From the NCBI GenBank assembly GCA_036897625.1, contig JAYMTA010000277.1, forward strand, positions 1 to 32,487: DNA of 32,487 nt, read 5' to 3'. Shown in pieces: positions 19,601 to 32,025 of this stretch (the first letter of the stretch is position 1; every line of letters starts with the position of its first letter). A model generated the notes under the pieces. That model was not told where the DNA came from, did not search any database, and worked only from the letters and a program-made list of their open reading frames with translations. The stretch is from Pelargonium cotyledonis. Its lineage: Eukaryota; Streptophyta; Magnoliopsida; Geraniales; Geraniaceae. The translations under genes were made by a program, and so were the position numbers.

Positions 19601-22600
19601 ATTCATCAGTATTTGATAGATCGAATTAAAAGTTGAAAACCATAGCTTTTACTAGAATATGAAATTTAAGTGATAGCAATCATTTTCTGTTTACATATTC
19701 AAGCTGTGTAGGAGGACAATCCATCTTAAGACATAGTTAGGCCACGTCTACAGTAAGATTTTCTGTAGCGACAATCTAGCAATTATGATCCTGTTTAGTT
19801 GAAACAATTTATTCAAATCTGATAAGATATTGAAACAAAATCCTCTTATTTTTTTATCACATTAACTTTTGTATGTAATGCTAGATTTTTTGTTGATATT
19901 TACATTCTCCACCTCCCCTCCTTTCTTTATGTTACATGCTGTGTGTGTTGCCATCCATTAACTCCAAACTAATATATTATCTGATTTGTTAACGAAATTT
20001 AATTTTCATTATTGTTTATGCTATCATGTAAACTTTGCTACCTCAAAGCTTTTCCTCTCTACCTCTCCATCCAGTGTTGTCAATGCTAAAAAAAGTTTGT
20101 TTTGTGTGCGCGAGAATGACTTGATAAGCTTTTTTTCTCCAATTTGGTTTTATACTTGTGATACTCGTTTAATTTTTCTTGAAAATCTGCAGCATGTTGG
20201 TGACTTCAATTTTCCAAGGTTGGCTGATTTTGGAGCAGCCATATCAGGTGCAAACAGACTGCAATGCCAGCAAGTTCTTGAAGAGTTAGATGTAAGTAAC
20301 ATGATTAGAGTTTTTTGACTGATTTGGGAAGTCTTGTTTGATGAAAAATACATGTATTTTTTATTGGTTGTGAGCCTTTGAAGTAATGGATCTGCACAAG
20401 GGAAATGCAATTTTTAATGTTGCATCCAAAAGTGCTTTTGTAACTCTGCAGTATCTTGCTTTCTCAGGTGTACAAACGCTTAAATCTTACTCTGGAATTG
20501 GTAAAGAAAGAAATGGAGATCAGCAAGATTCAGGTATCATCCATTGTTTTTGTATGACACAACTTTGTCCCAACTTTTTCCTAAAATTTTGATACACTAA
20601 TTACCATTCTGGAATTGTTCAGGAATCGATTGCAAAAGCTATTGAAGAAAAGATAAGTGGTGAGCAGCGTCGTTTCTTATTGAATGAGCAGCTTAAGGCA
20701 ATCAAGAAGGTATTAGCCTTAGTTACCTTTTCTTTTTTGTGCGTGTTGATTATTTTGGTTCACAAACCATAGTTAGGATGTTACCTACTGAATTGATCAG
20801 TTTGAGGTGGGTTTCAAATCACTATCTTTTCGAAGGATACTGGTGACATTTACTTCAATTGCCTTTGTGCAGGAACTAGGTCTGGAGACGGATGACAAAA
20901 CAGCACTCTCTGGTGAGTTCTTTTCTGTTGAAACTTATCTTTTGTCAGAAGCTGACAATGATGGGTGGTTTTGAGCTCGTTGTGGTAGATATGCTTGTGA
21001 AATGGAATAATATAATCAGACGACAATCATATGCGTTCTGATCCTTGTGTATCATAATGAGATGAATCAGAAGTTTGAAATTAGACAAATATTGGAATAA
21101 TATAATCAGATGACAATCATATGCGTTCTGATCCTTGTGTATCATAATGAGATGAATCAGAAGTTTGAAATTAGACAAATATTGGATAACGTGGACTGTT
21201 TATCATGCCGCTCTGATGCCAATATTTAATGCATAAGTTAAATAAAGTATTGCCTTGTTCTTAGTGCTGCATGTTGTATGTTTATATTGGCTTATTGTAA
21301 TTTGTGGATTACTCAGATCTTCAGCTCTTAGTAAAAGCGGTATGTAGATTTTAGACGCAGCTGTTAATTTTGTCAAGGTTATGTTTCCTTTTTTTTTTTT
21401 TTTTAATGTTTGCAGCAAAGTTCAGGGAAAGGCTTGAGCCAAACAGGGAGAACTGTCCACTTCATGTTTTGCAAGTTATAGAAGAAGAGCTTACAAAGCT
21501 GCAGCTCTTGGAGGCCAGTTCTAGTGAATTTAATGTAACTCGAAACTATTTGGATTGGTTGACTGCACTGCCTTGGGGAACCTACAGGTTTTTATTCTCT
21601 TTGCTTGCTCTTCAATAATGGTTCCTGGAGATCAATTCTTTAATCGTTTGGATTTTGGACTGACGATATTGTAATGTTTACAAATTCACGATATTGCCAA
21701 GGCTTAGAGATAATTTTTTATGACATATGTTGAGTGCAGATTTGATTAGACGGGTAATTGTTAATTACCCTACAGTTAATCCTGTGATTGGTTTTACTGC
21801 TCAAAATTGTCTTACCGCTGTCTATTTGATACACCTTTAAGTTTGTAGGGTAAGTGAGATGGAATATAACTACATTCACATCCATGAGATTTGTGGACTG
21901 GTGTCTCTAAAATCTTTAGTTGGTTAGTGTGAAGATGCAATCTAGTAGAATTAAGAATGTTGTTAGGAGGAAATTAGGATATATACTTTCTTCAAGGTTT
22001 TATTACCTTTTTCTTCTTCTTTTGGATGTAATTCATTAAAGTTCTTGAATTTATTTATTTTCATAAATTTTGGCTGTTTTTATTATCTTCCCTACTCATG
22101 GTATGTTTGCATGTGAGGAGGGGAGTATCTTTTAAAAATCTTATCCTCTTCTATTTCTTTTCTTTTAATCTCACTATAGCAATAAAAGATGACATTCACC
22201 TTTGTGACGCTAGCAAGTCCATGCCGCCTCTTCTAAAAGAACATTCATTTTTTCCTTGAGGACTAACTATAGAAATAGTTTCTGAGTCTCTCATTTGACC
22301 TCCATGAGTCATGAGGGCACACTGTAGAAATAGTCCTGAGCCTCTCATCTGATCATACTACCACCAAAATGTAGTCCCAAAGTCATGGGGGACACAATAG
22401 AAATAGTCCTGAACCTCCCTATCTGACCAAACTATCCAAACGTAGTCCTGGAGTCATGAGGTCACAAATTGCTAGGCTAACAAAGTTCTCTAATCAACAT
22501 CTATTACTGAGATCAACTCTAACAACCAGTACATGCTCCCAGAGGTCTTAACAAGAAAAGAGAGAATCAAAGTTTTCGTATTGATATGATTTACATGCTC

Positions 22601-25600
22601 CAGTATGAGGGGGAGTGTGAAGATGCAATTAGAAAAGTTGTTAGTAGGAAATTAGGAAATATATTGCAATTAGGAAAGTTTAGTTTAATTTTCTAGTCTA
22701 GTTTGTTTTCTGTTTGCAGTCTAAATCTCCTGTATAAAGGGTCTACCTTGTACTTGTTAACGCAAATTCATTCACATCAATAGTATAAATTTTACAGTTG
22801 AGAATATTTGGAATGGAAAATTAGAAACTGTTCAGTTATCCCATAATGAAAGAATGCAAAATTAATGATTACATAATACACTAACTGGCCCCTTCACTAA
22901 TTAGCTTAGGATTTTGGTTTGGACTTTGGAGTGAAGTATAACATGTTATAACTTATAAGAGCTGGTTTGGTCGTGGGCCTAAGTGACTCACTTCACTTGT
23001 GTTACCTACCTGTTAGTTCTTGGTCCATGTGCAGGGCCCTTGTGTTGTCTAGCCTGCACCTTAGAAGGAGTGTTGAACTATCGTACATTACATGAATGTG
23101 AAGTTAATGAGTACTTGATATATTGCATTTATTAGCTTTAGCTTTTGGGTTGAAGCTAAGTTGAATAGAAACCACAGTAACTTTTTATAGAATTGCATTG
23201 TGAAAAATAGGTTTTTGATTATCTACTAATTTTATTTTTGTAGCAAGGGAAACTTCCAAATAATCGTAAAAAGATACTTCTATGTTTGAAACAAATTATA
23301 CACCAGCCTAACTTATTATTATATTTCTTTAAATTCATTGCATAGTGATGAGAACTTTGATGTCATCCGAGCACAAAAAATTCTTGATGAAGATCATTAT
23401 GGATTAACTGATGTGAAGGAAAGAATATTGGAATTTATAGCGGTTGGGAAACTCCGAGGAACCTCACAAGGTCAGTAAAGTTCTCTTGTTCTATCAATTT
23501 TATGACTGTATGAAACAAATAAATTCAAATGTTTTAATCCTTTTTTAGCCTCATTCATTGTTGTGGTGTTGTTTATTTTCTTCTCCTGCTTGTGTTATAT
23601 TCCACAACAAGGCTGGTTTATTATTTTCTTCTGTACTTTATATTATTCAAGTTAATGTAACATGGTTTGATAATTCTTGATATTTTGCCAATACTTGACA
23701 GGAAAAATCATCTGTCTCTCAGGCCCGCCTGGAGTGGGCAAAACTAGTATTGGCCGTTCAATTGCTCGTGCCTTGAATCGAAAGTTTTATAGATTTTCCG
23801 TGGGTGGATTAGCTGATGTTGCTGAGATCAAGGTAACTAGAAATTTCATGTGGAAACAACTATCAAAACAATGCTGTTAAGTTACACAACCCTCATTTCT
23901 GCCCAGGGTCATCGTCGAACCTACGTTGGTGCTATGCCAGGGAAGATGGTGCAGTGCTTGAAAAATGTTGGAACAGCTAATCCTCTTGTTTTGATTGATG
24001 AGATCGACAAGGTAAATTTGTCTTGTTAAGTTTTGGATTGGGTTGTGTTGTGTTCTGATTCTGGTTTGCTAAAGATGACTCTCATTACTAGGTGAATAGT
24101 GGATAATGTATATATTCTGGAAAATCCTTGTCTTTATGTACCTTCAGCTTTCATCAAAATTGAATGATTTGAACTTTTAAGGATGTGGTCTATGACAGTT
24201 GGGAAGAGGACATGCTGGCGACCCAGCCAGTGCTTTGTTGGAGCTTCTTGATCCTGAGCAAAATGCAAATTTTCTTGATCACTATCTTGATGTGCCGATC
24301 GATCTAACAAAGGTTAGTTAATGTGGTGCAAAATATACATTTGCATTTCCATCTCTGCAGTTTCCTGAAGTGTGAATAAATTACTCTACCAAGTCGTTTA
24401 TGTTAATGTGAATGTTGCTAATGGGCAACTACCTTTGCAGTTGATAAGATCTTAATGAATGTTCCATTAGCATTACAGTTTTCCTAACAATCTTTCCACA
24501 GGTTCTATTTGTTTGCACAGCAAATGTTGTGGAGATGATACCAAATCCTCTCTTGGATAGAATGGAGGTCATTGCCATAGCTGGATATATTACTGATGAG
24601 AAAATGCATATTGCAAGAGATTATTTGGAGAAGGCAACTCGTGAAGCATGTGGAGTCAAGCCTGAACAGGTTCTCTCTCTCTCTCCCTCTCTAACACGCT
24701 CACATGGTGTATGCATATGTGCAGACTTATCAGAAAGCAATAAAACAAACTTTAGTTAGTCTCCTTCAAATTTATATCTACTTAGCCTCATACTTCATAG
24801 AGTTGCCCTTCTTTTAGAAGTGGCATTATGGAATGTAAAGGGCATTCACTAGCATATTGAAAAGGAAACTGCTATCATTTGAGCATATGTTTTAAATACT
24901 GACATGATTGCTCCGCAGCTCAAGTAGTCTTTTATTAAATAGTGATTAAGAATATGAATCCTAAACCTTGGTTAGAGATGATTTTATTATATGCACATTT
25001 ATGTGCAAAATATCTTCTATATTTGAAAATTTGAGTCAATATGTATAGGATACAGTCAAAGAGTGAACTGAGATTATGGATTTAAGTGTATTTTGTTTAC
25101 CATATGTTCTTTTTCCTAAATAAATCAATGCTATAGCTGCATCATTTAGTAGATAATTCATTTGGCCGAATGAGCTATCATTCTTTCCAGATCCAACTAC
25201 ACATGAACTTGTACCGTGTTTATTGTTAAGTTTTTGTACCTATACTATATGTAGCTGATTGATTAATATGTATGAATGTATTGCATATTTTTGCGCTGAC
25301 AATCATTTACCAACTGATAATATAATCTTTACTTTTCAGGTTGAAGTGACAGATGCGGCTCTTCTTGCTTTGGTGGAAAGTTACTGCCGGGAGTCTGGGG
25401 TTCGAAATCTTCAAAAACACATAGAAAAGATCTACCGTAAGGTTTGTCGAATGAATACAGTTTTAGATCGATATGGCATCAGCGGGTTGTATTAGGTTGA
25501 GCTTACTGATGCCAATAGTTGTCTTTTATGTTTTTTGGCAGATTGCTCTGCAGCTTGTGCGACGAGGAGCTACATTAAATGAAGCTGTTATTACTCCAGT

Positions 25601-26880
25601 TGAAGCTGAGGAACCTTATGAAACCAAAGCCGAAATTGGTATGGAGTCAAGTAAAAATTTGATTGACTGCGAATATGTGGAGGGTGGCAGCCCTTCTGAT
25701 TCTGCTGAACAATCTGAGACACTGCAGGGAGATCTTGCGACCGATTCAAAGGTATTTTTAGAATCCAATAATTTCTTGAACTGGATATCAGTAATTGACT
25801 ATTGAGCATAGTATCTCAGTTCTGAGTGTAGTTCATGTATTGAATGTTGTGGTTCTCATGTTTGTTCCAGCTTTGTATCCTATAATTACTGCTTGCTATT
25901 TTCACTTCTATCTATTGTCTTGTGGGTTAACTGATAAAAGAAATTGTTTCTCATGGGTAAACCGTAAACAGGCCCTAAACCTTTCTCTGCCTTCTTTCTT
26001 TCCGCATCGTATTGCCTAATGTGTGCATTCTTCTTGACAGGATATAGTGGAAGCTGCAAAAATTGAGGACAGTGAAATAACTAAGGCTGTTGATAAAGTG
26101 TTGGTTGATGAGTCAAACCTATCTGATTTTGTTGGCAAACCTGTATTCCAAGCTGACCGCATCTACGAAAAGACGCCGGTTGGAGTGGTGATGGGTCTTG
26201 CATGGACTGCAATGGGTGGTTCCACTCTGTATATTGAAACAACGCAGGTTGAGCAAGGAGAGGGAAAGGGAGCCCTTAATGTTACTGGGCAACTTGGAGA
26301 TGTAATGAAAGAAAGTGCCCATATTGCTCACACAGTTGCCAGAGCAATATTACTGGAGAAGGATCCGGATAATCCCTACTTTGCTAACTCGAAGCTTCAT
26401 CTCCATGTTCCTGCTGGAGCCACCCCAAAGGATGGACCAAGTGCGGGTTGCACTATGATCACTTCAATGCTGTCCCTTGCCATGAAAAAGCCTGTCAAAA
26501 AAGATCTAGCGATGACTGGGGAGGTAACACTAACAGGGAGGATTCTTCCAATCGGTGGGGTATGTATCATGAATCTCTGTGCAGTATGTTCAAATATCTA
26601 GCTGTTCCCGCTTCCCATATATAATTGTCTTCTGAAAATGTAAAATTATTTATTAATTGTGATGCAATGCTTGTTCTGAAACTGGACTCTGCTTTCGTGT
26701 CTGTAAAATCAGGTGAAAGAGAAAACTATAGCAGCAAGGAGGAGTGAAGTGAAGACCATTATATTCCCTTCAGCTAACAGAAGGGATTATGATGAGCTTG
26801 CAGCTAACGTGAAAGAGGGTCTTGATGTTCACTTTGTTGATAACTACAGTCAGATATTTAGTTTAGCTTTTACTGATTAG
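16700..26880 (+). CDS. Organellar Lon protease, twenty exons, about 955 aa
   Basis: ATP-dependent serine protease that degrades damaged or unassembled proteins in the mitochondrial matrix. Exons: 16700-16990, 18041-18106, 18542-18715, 18833-18898, 19048-19089, 19224-19346, 20193-20291, 20468-20533, 20623-20709, 20873-20912, 21416-21587, 23346-23470, 23702-23832, 23907-24011, 24199-24312, 24502-24669, 25340-25441, 25542-25751, 26041-26559, 26713-26880; all joins keep frame. Order: Arg/Ser-rich targeting sequence, LON substrate-binding domain (about 92-300), AAA+ module with Walker A GPPGVGKT (458-465) and Walker B LVLIDEID (521-528), a variable acidic linker, then the protease domain. The catalytic dyad is Ser861 (DGPSAG) and Lys904 (GGVKEK), 43 residues apart as in bacterial Lon. 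It closely matches Arabidopsis Lon1 (940 aa). An in-frame ATG at 16535 would add 55 residues. No lesion is seen. Confidence 0.95.
17053..17130. repeat. 39-bp tandem duplication in Lon intron 1
   Basis: AGTTCAGGAAAGGGTAGAGA and the following 15 or so bases at 17053 recur at 17092 with near identity. It lies in the first Lon intron (16991-18040), about 60 bp past the donor. It has no coding meaning. Confidence 0.85.
18186..18453. repeat. Direct repeats in Lon intron 2
   Basis: AACTGATAGGTGGAAGGTTC at 18186 is matched by AACTGATAGGTGGAGGGTTC at 18420, each followed by a similar AACTAGTGTATTAA/AAATAGTCTATTAA block. The words between them (GGTATCCCATCAACTC, GTGTGGAGGGACATA) are of a type common in dispersed plant repeats. 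This is probably a transposon remnant; its ends are not defined. Confidence 0.5.
21003..21182. repeat. Recent 90-bp tandem duplication in Lon intron 10
   Basis: The unit starting TGGAATAATATAATCAGA spans 21003-21092 and is repeated at 21093-21182 with one difference noted (C at 21021, T at 21111). It lies wholly within the intron 20913-21415. The near identity points to a very recent duplication, or to an assembly artefact. Confidence 0.9.
21928..22796 (+). mobile_element. Copia-type LTR remnant in Lon intron 11
   Basis: A polypurine tract GAGGGGGAG at 22607-22615 is followed by an LTR-like segment (22616-22796) that starts TGTGAAGATGCAATTAG, contains a TATAAAG promoter-like word and ends in ACA. 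A matching but truncated copy of the LTR start lies at 21928-21991 (TGTGAAGATGCAATCTAG, GTTGTTAGGAGGAAATTAGG). Between them there is no gag or pol frame, only non-coding sequence with three imperfect 55-73-bp tandem units (from 22271, 22326 and 22399). It is therefore a non-autonomous or deleted element. A five-base target duplication is not convincing. It accounts for much of the 1,758-bp intron. Confidence 0.6.
22271..22470. repeat. Three imperfect tandem units inside the LTR remnant
   Basis: Units beginning AGAAATAGT at 22271, 22326 and 22399 each continue with a CTGAGCCTCTCATCTGACC-like block and a GAGTCATGAGG-like block. The lengths are 55, 73 and about 72 bp. They lie between the two LTR-like segments. 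Confidence 0.7.
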
Positions 26881-27337
26881 AATAGACGGTAATTCAGGAA
26901 AATAAGTCGTTCGTGCTCTCCAATTCTCGATGTAAATTTTACTTGGATTTTGCCAGGTACCAATTCCCATTCTTTTTCAATATTGTCAATTATTATTTGA
27001 ATTGTCGCAGAACAACGCCAAGCATTGTTCATTTATAGGGTGAAAGAAGGATCCACACAAATTATATCAGTTTGTTCGTATTGGTGGAAAGCTATTTGTA
27101 ACAGCCTCACAGGTGTAATGTACTGATTGTGCCAAGTTAATTTATATAGATTTTTTTCTGCATAGATAAATTTGAGAAATGAATGTCATATTTGCCGGTT
27201 GTGGAATATTTGTTGACTCTGGAGCATCGTCACACAGTACTTTTACATCCTTTAGCTCTCAGTATTGCGGATTGAGGCTCGTGCTGTCACCTTTTCTGTT
27301 TTAGGACTCGAGTACCTTCCCAAGGTGGAAGAAGATG
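26881..27337. other. Lon 3' flank
   Basis: It should contain the 3' UTR and polyadenylation site of the Lon gene. No strong AATAAA was assigned; plant signals are loose. No separate gene is seen. Confidence 0.4.
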
Positions 27338-27529
27338 CTAGCTCTCCAGGTCGTCGTTCATGGCATCCTTCACGCATACATCGTCTTCATTTACTGGTAC
27401 ATTGTCATTTGGTATCTCCCTTGCTCCAGTGATGTCGTTTTGTTCCATCCGCATTACTCTTTTGTTTGAAACGTCGCCGTTTGTCCTCGGCTTCTTCTTC
27501 TTCTTACTAGATTTACAGTGAGCTTGCAT
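27338..27529 (-). other. Orphan open frame, 63 codons, possible gene fragment
   Basis: The frame runs from ATG at 27529 to TAG at 27338-27340. It encodes a lysine cluster (KKKKKPR) followed by a charged, Asp/Asn-rich stretch ending DDLES. The base composition is less AT-rich than the flanks and the codons look plausible, unlike most short frames nearby. I recognise no domain. It could be the last exon or a captured fragment of a larger gene, but no upstream exon with coding character is seen to its right. Confidence that it is a working gene is low. Confidence 0.25.
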
Positions 27530-28674
27530 GCAAGTCTTGACATTACATTTTGTCCACTAAAGAAAGTAGGTGAGAGGATCCAAGTATATATTATTAACCA
27601 ATTGGGTTCTTAAATAAACAAACCAATGGTTCAAGTAGTAAAAGTATTAACCTCAAATCTTGTTGGGGTGAATTGGAGCGGAGAAGTTAGAGTAAGACGA
27701 GAAGTTGTGAAAAAATAATACAATTACTCTTTATTACGTAGTTCCGTTCGCTCGTTATATTTTATTGGATCTGAGTAGTATTGGATGATGGAAGAGAAGT
27801 GAAAGTGGGTTGGTATAGATTTATAATACCTCTAACTCTTTGATGAGTGATTGAATCTTGAGAAAATGAAAGGAAAGGAAATGGAGTTGCAGCAAATCCA
27901 ATTGACAATACAATCATTTAGATAGATAGATAGATGTGGGTCCCAAATATATAGAAATGGCATAGAAAACAAATGGTTAATGCGGGAATAATATATTTGG
28001 TACACAATCTAAGAAATCACGCCTAGGCCAGGCTAGTGTGGGGTTGTTTCATTTATTATATCCAAAGAAATAAAGAAGTAACATGTCAATTGTCTTTTGA
28101 TGCACACTCACCCAATATATACTAATCATCACTTTTCTCTATTGGGTTTTTGTTCTTTTCTTCATAGAAAGTTTGATGGGATCTTACTAAAATTTGGAAG
28201 ATGATGCATTGCACACATATCTTTCACAATGTGACAATCCATGACTATAGAATATTAATTGCTTCTTTGGAACAAGGTATCCAAAAGTTGAGGGCGTAAA
28301 AACTAGTAAAAATAATTTTTACTGGAGTTCATAATTTTACTGATTGTTTGATAAAATTAATTGTAAAATAAGTATAGAAAAATGTTTTGAAAAACGAGCA
28401 ATGAGTCTCAACTAAACAGAAGAAGAAGATATTGAAGCTTGTATTCCGAGCAAGCCTTGAGTGCACGTATTTGTAGGAGGACGTTTGCATTTTAATTAAT
28501 ATAATTAATGTTAATGAGATGTAGGATCTTGTAGGGAGATCTTATATATATGCATGAATCTTCACTTCAAGATTAGGACAAAATATTGTAAAATTAGTAG
28601 CTAAACTGAAATGAACACGTGAAATTATTGCCATTTCCTATTAAAGAAAGAAGCTTGAAACTCCACTAAGTTAA
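27530..28674. other. Intergenic, no gene seen
   Basis: AT-rich sequence with a short GATA microsatellite at about 27920-27935. No open frame with coding character, structural RNA or clear transposon end was found. Confidence 0.4.
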
Positions 28675-28996
28675 GAGCATCTCAAATGATTTACACTTTA
28701 ATAGTGTAATAGCTTGGACCCATTAGTTTCCCTTCATCACATTATTTTTCATTTTATAATATTTTATACCTTAAAATATAATAATATATACCCACTATTA
28801 TTATTATAATATTATTGTATGCATTTTGATTGGATTTGACGAACAAAATAGACATGTGTTATTTGCAATTATTACATTATGAGTGTAATATATATTACAT
28901 GATTTATAAATATTACACTCACACAAGATATAATATAAGTGTAACGCATAATTTTTTATGTTATTACACCCTTATAAATTATCATTGGAGATGCCC
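28675..28996. mobile_element. Tourist-like MITE (PIF/Harbinger type)
   Basis: The left end GAGCATCTCAAATGAT pairs with the complement of the right end, GGGCATCTCCAATGAT (14 of 16 positions). Both are flanked directly by TAA (28672-28674 and 28997-28999), the three-base target duplication of PIF/Harbinger elements. The 322-bp interior is AT-rich with many GTGTAAT/ATTACAC words in both orientations that could fold. It has no transposase, so it is non-autonomous. The plus-strand open frame starting at 28830 inside it is spurious. Confidence 0.82.
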
Positions 28997-31384
28997 TAAT
29001 AGCAATGCTATTTTAGAAGTAATGATCACACAATCTTCTTCACAACCAAGTGCAAGTGCAAGCGCAAGTAGTCAACTTTTATAAGTCCCACCATCAAATC
29101 ATCATCTCATGCTTGTGAACATTTATTGCATGTGCTCTATAAAAAAAAATTGTATTAAAATAATTGCACACTTTTTGTTATAGTTAACTTATACATGGCA
29201 TGAATGGTCAAAATCATATACCAAACTTGTTATTTTGATGACACTTATAGTAAGATAATTACATGCACTTTCAGGCCTTACTTGTCTCGTCTGTTTCTTT
29301 CTTTAGATTCCACAATTCCAACATAAATTATTTTAAGATGAAAAGAAAATTATACATGATACAATTTAACTTAATACGTGCATATAATTGTTCGCGTGCG
29401 TTAAGTTTTCAAACTCACAACTTTATTTTATATATAAATAACATAACTCTCATTTTCAAATAACTTAAAGTTATACTCATGCATTCTCTATTTCTTGTAG
29501 AACTTGAATAACTAGGCGTATTTATACGAGGTGAGACCCATATTACTTTTGTAAAGAAAAAAAGATTATGTGGTTGAGAATGTGTCACATTAGTCTACAT
29601 GCAATATACATACATATGTATGTAGATACATACAAGAATCCTACTCCATCTCATTATCAATAATATGTTCCAATCAAAATGTGTATATGTGAAATGTCAG
29701 TATATGTAATTGGAACTTTGAAAGGATGTAAAATGAAAGGTTTTGTTTAGTAAACTATGGGCTAGAGGTTCAAAAAGTATTCTAGAAAACTATATTGTGT
29801 AGTAAAAAAATTACTTCTGAAAGTAAGTATATAATTATGAATTTAATAAAATATCTTTAATTAAATATAGATAAAAAAATAACAGAAAAAAGATTATATT
29901 TTATGTGTAGTTGGTAGACCTATAATCGTTTTCACGATTGACCTTATAGAGGTATACAAGCATTAGAATAAAAGTGAGTTTGACTATATATATTTCAACT
30001 AATCGGTCTACTGACTATATAAGTCAACCTTGAAACTAGAATGCATGTGTACCGAATAAAGTAAAAACATATATATTTAAGATTAACCCATATCAAATCT
30101 GATCTACCGAACGACGATGGACTGTAAAATTAGAGCAATTTATCTCATAGAGTAAAAACATACATATCTAAACTTAATAAGATCGACTAATATATCTTCT
30201 ATTGGCTACTCGTATTGTGTTTTTTCTTTCCTAGTTAACATAAGCAAATTTTTTTTTATATCTCAACACTATAATGACATGAGTCGAGGTCATTTGGTCC
30301 TCAACTGTCGTCAAATCAGAAGCAATTTTGCGTAAGATATTTCCACATGAGGCTATATAACTTGTTCCAGGTGGCTCGAACTCTTGTGGAGAAGGCTCTT
30401 GCCAAACCTCATGTACACCTTTATTATTTAGAAGTTGTTCTTTCATACTCCAACAACTTAACAACATTAAGCCGAATGCCACGGACATTCACATCTGCAA
30501 GAGGCAGGTCGAGGGAAAAAAACATACTAATGACAAAAGTATTGAGTGCAAAATGCTAGGTGTGGCTAAGGGTGACCAGCTTTTCTAACATTTTCCTGAT
30601 TGGAGGATGAATTGAAGTTTTATGACAATCGATTAAGAAGGGCGGGCGCATACCCCACAGGGAGTGATATTAACATGCATGGAGAAGAAGATTTATATAT
30701 ATATATATATGTTGATACAGTGTACAAGTCATCATTCTGTGCAGCTGCAGATATATATGAACACATGCATGCTTAGTTTCAATTTGTCCTCACAGCCACT
30801 CATCACTTGATCATCATCTGTACTTACATTTCCTCCATATATGTGTGTTGCAATATTATTTTCTTACCTAATAATTCATATTCGTAACACTCATGATCAG
30901 CTCAGACTTTCGGATAAAGAACAAGGACGTGAGGTGGGTCATGTTGGAAGACATGTCAAAGTTTTTAGCCTCTTGATTCTAGTTATTTTTCAGGGTTAAA
31001 AACAATTAAGTTAGACTTTAGAACAACTTGACAAACTCCCTTTCAGTCCTGATTTGTACCACAATTGATTCCATCACTTCTTTACAGCACAAAAGAATTG
31101 GTTAAGATTTGAGTTTAGAAAAGTTATTGTATATAATCTGCTCCACGGTATACACATATGTTCGAGTGACCCTCTTACACTTTCGGCCTCACCATTACCT
31201 CCAACATGAAAAATGGGGCCCCAAACAAGATATGCCTTATTGACAACCCTAGACAATAATATACATTATTGCTCCACATTTTGAGTATATATCTCAAAGA
31301 CTTCATAGACAAAGTGTACTTAACGTGGTCTCGCCAAGGGGATCTTTGTCACGTCATTATATGCCAACTATACAAATATGAGGA
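28997..31384. other. Intergenic, no supported gene
   Basis: AT-rich sequence with short palindromes (for example CATACATATGTATG near 29612) and a (TA)n run at about 30695-30711. A minus-strand frame at 30231-30488 (85 codons) begins with a hydrophobic stretch. Near it, on the same strand, is an acceptor-like CTCTTGCAG at about 30501, so a decayed or unrecognised exon cannot be excluded, but no domain is visible and I do not call it as a gene. Confidence 0.35.
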
Positions 31385-31477
31385 TGACATCATTATTACA
31401 TCACCATGACATCATGTCCAATCAATCATGCAATGACACTTCACTTTCAAAATTTTAATTAATTGTAAGTATAAATA
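31385..31477 (+). promoter_or_regulatory. Promoter-like array: TGACATCA x2, CCAAT, TATA
   Basis: Two TGACATCA motifs (31385 and 31407, 22 bp apart, about two helical turns) are followed by CCAAT (31418) and TATAAATA (31470-31477). The order and spacing are those of a plus-strand plant promoter with bZIP-type sites. No coding frame follows within 500 bp, so it may drive a non-coding transcript, a distant exon, or nothing. Confidence 0.35.
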
Positions 31478-32025
31478 CACTCTTAAAATATGATGTATGA
31501 ATATTTAGTCATTCATTTTTCCACTTTGACAAATCATTTGTCACATTCTACTGTTTCATTCTCTCTAGGTTCTCTATCTAGCTTACTAATTTAGTTGTAT
31601 CCATTTCACTTGGGACCGGGGAGATATGGACCATATGGTTATTCTCACGTAGTGTGCAACTGCAAACCATATATCAAGAGCACAAAATTGAGACTTAAAC
31701 CTGAGATTCAAACCGCTCAAACTCAAGTAATCGATTCGGGTTAATTGAGGCGCATCATGATTATGCACACCCTTAAATAGTTATTGAGAAAGAAATGAAA
31801 AAGTGAGTAAATTATAGTTAATAGTTAAATGTCTGGATAATCATAGAGATAATCTAGTTGGTAATTAGCTCTGAACTTTATTTGAAAACTTAAAACTGAC
31901 AAAAGGGTGAAACCAAAATGAAAACTCTAGATAACAACCTTAACAAACTAAAACCAAAAAAAGTTAGTTCCCAATAGGAAGCTAAATTTATTTTATCAAC
32001 AGTGAAATGAATGTAAAAAAAAAAA

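Noticed and set aside
20945..21178. 77-codon minus-strand frame with repeated peptide
   Set aside because: The repeat comes from the 90-bp tandem duplication in a Lon intron; it is not a protein repeat.
28830..29084. 84-codon plus-strand frame
   Set aside because: It starts inside the Tourist-like MITE and is AT-driven.
30231..30488. 85-codon minus-strand frame with a hydrophobic start
   Set aside because: No known domain. An acceptor-like CTCTTGCAG at about 30501 opens a different frame that soon meets a stop. It is noted as possibly decayed but cannot be supported as a gene.
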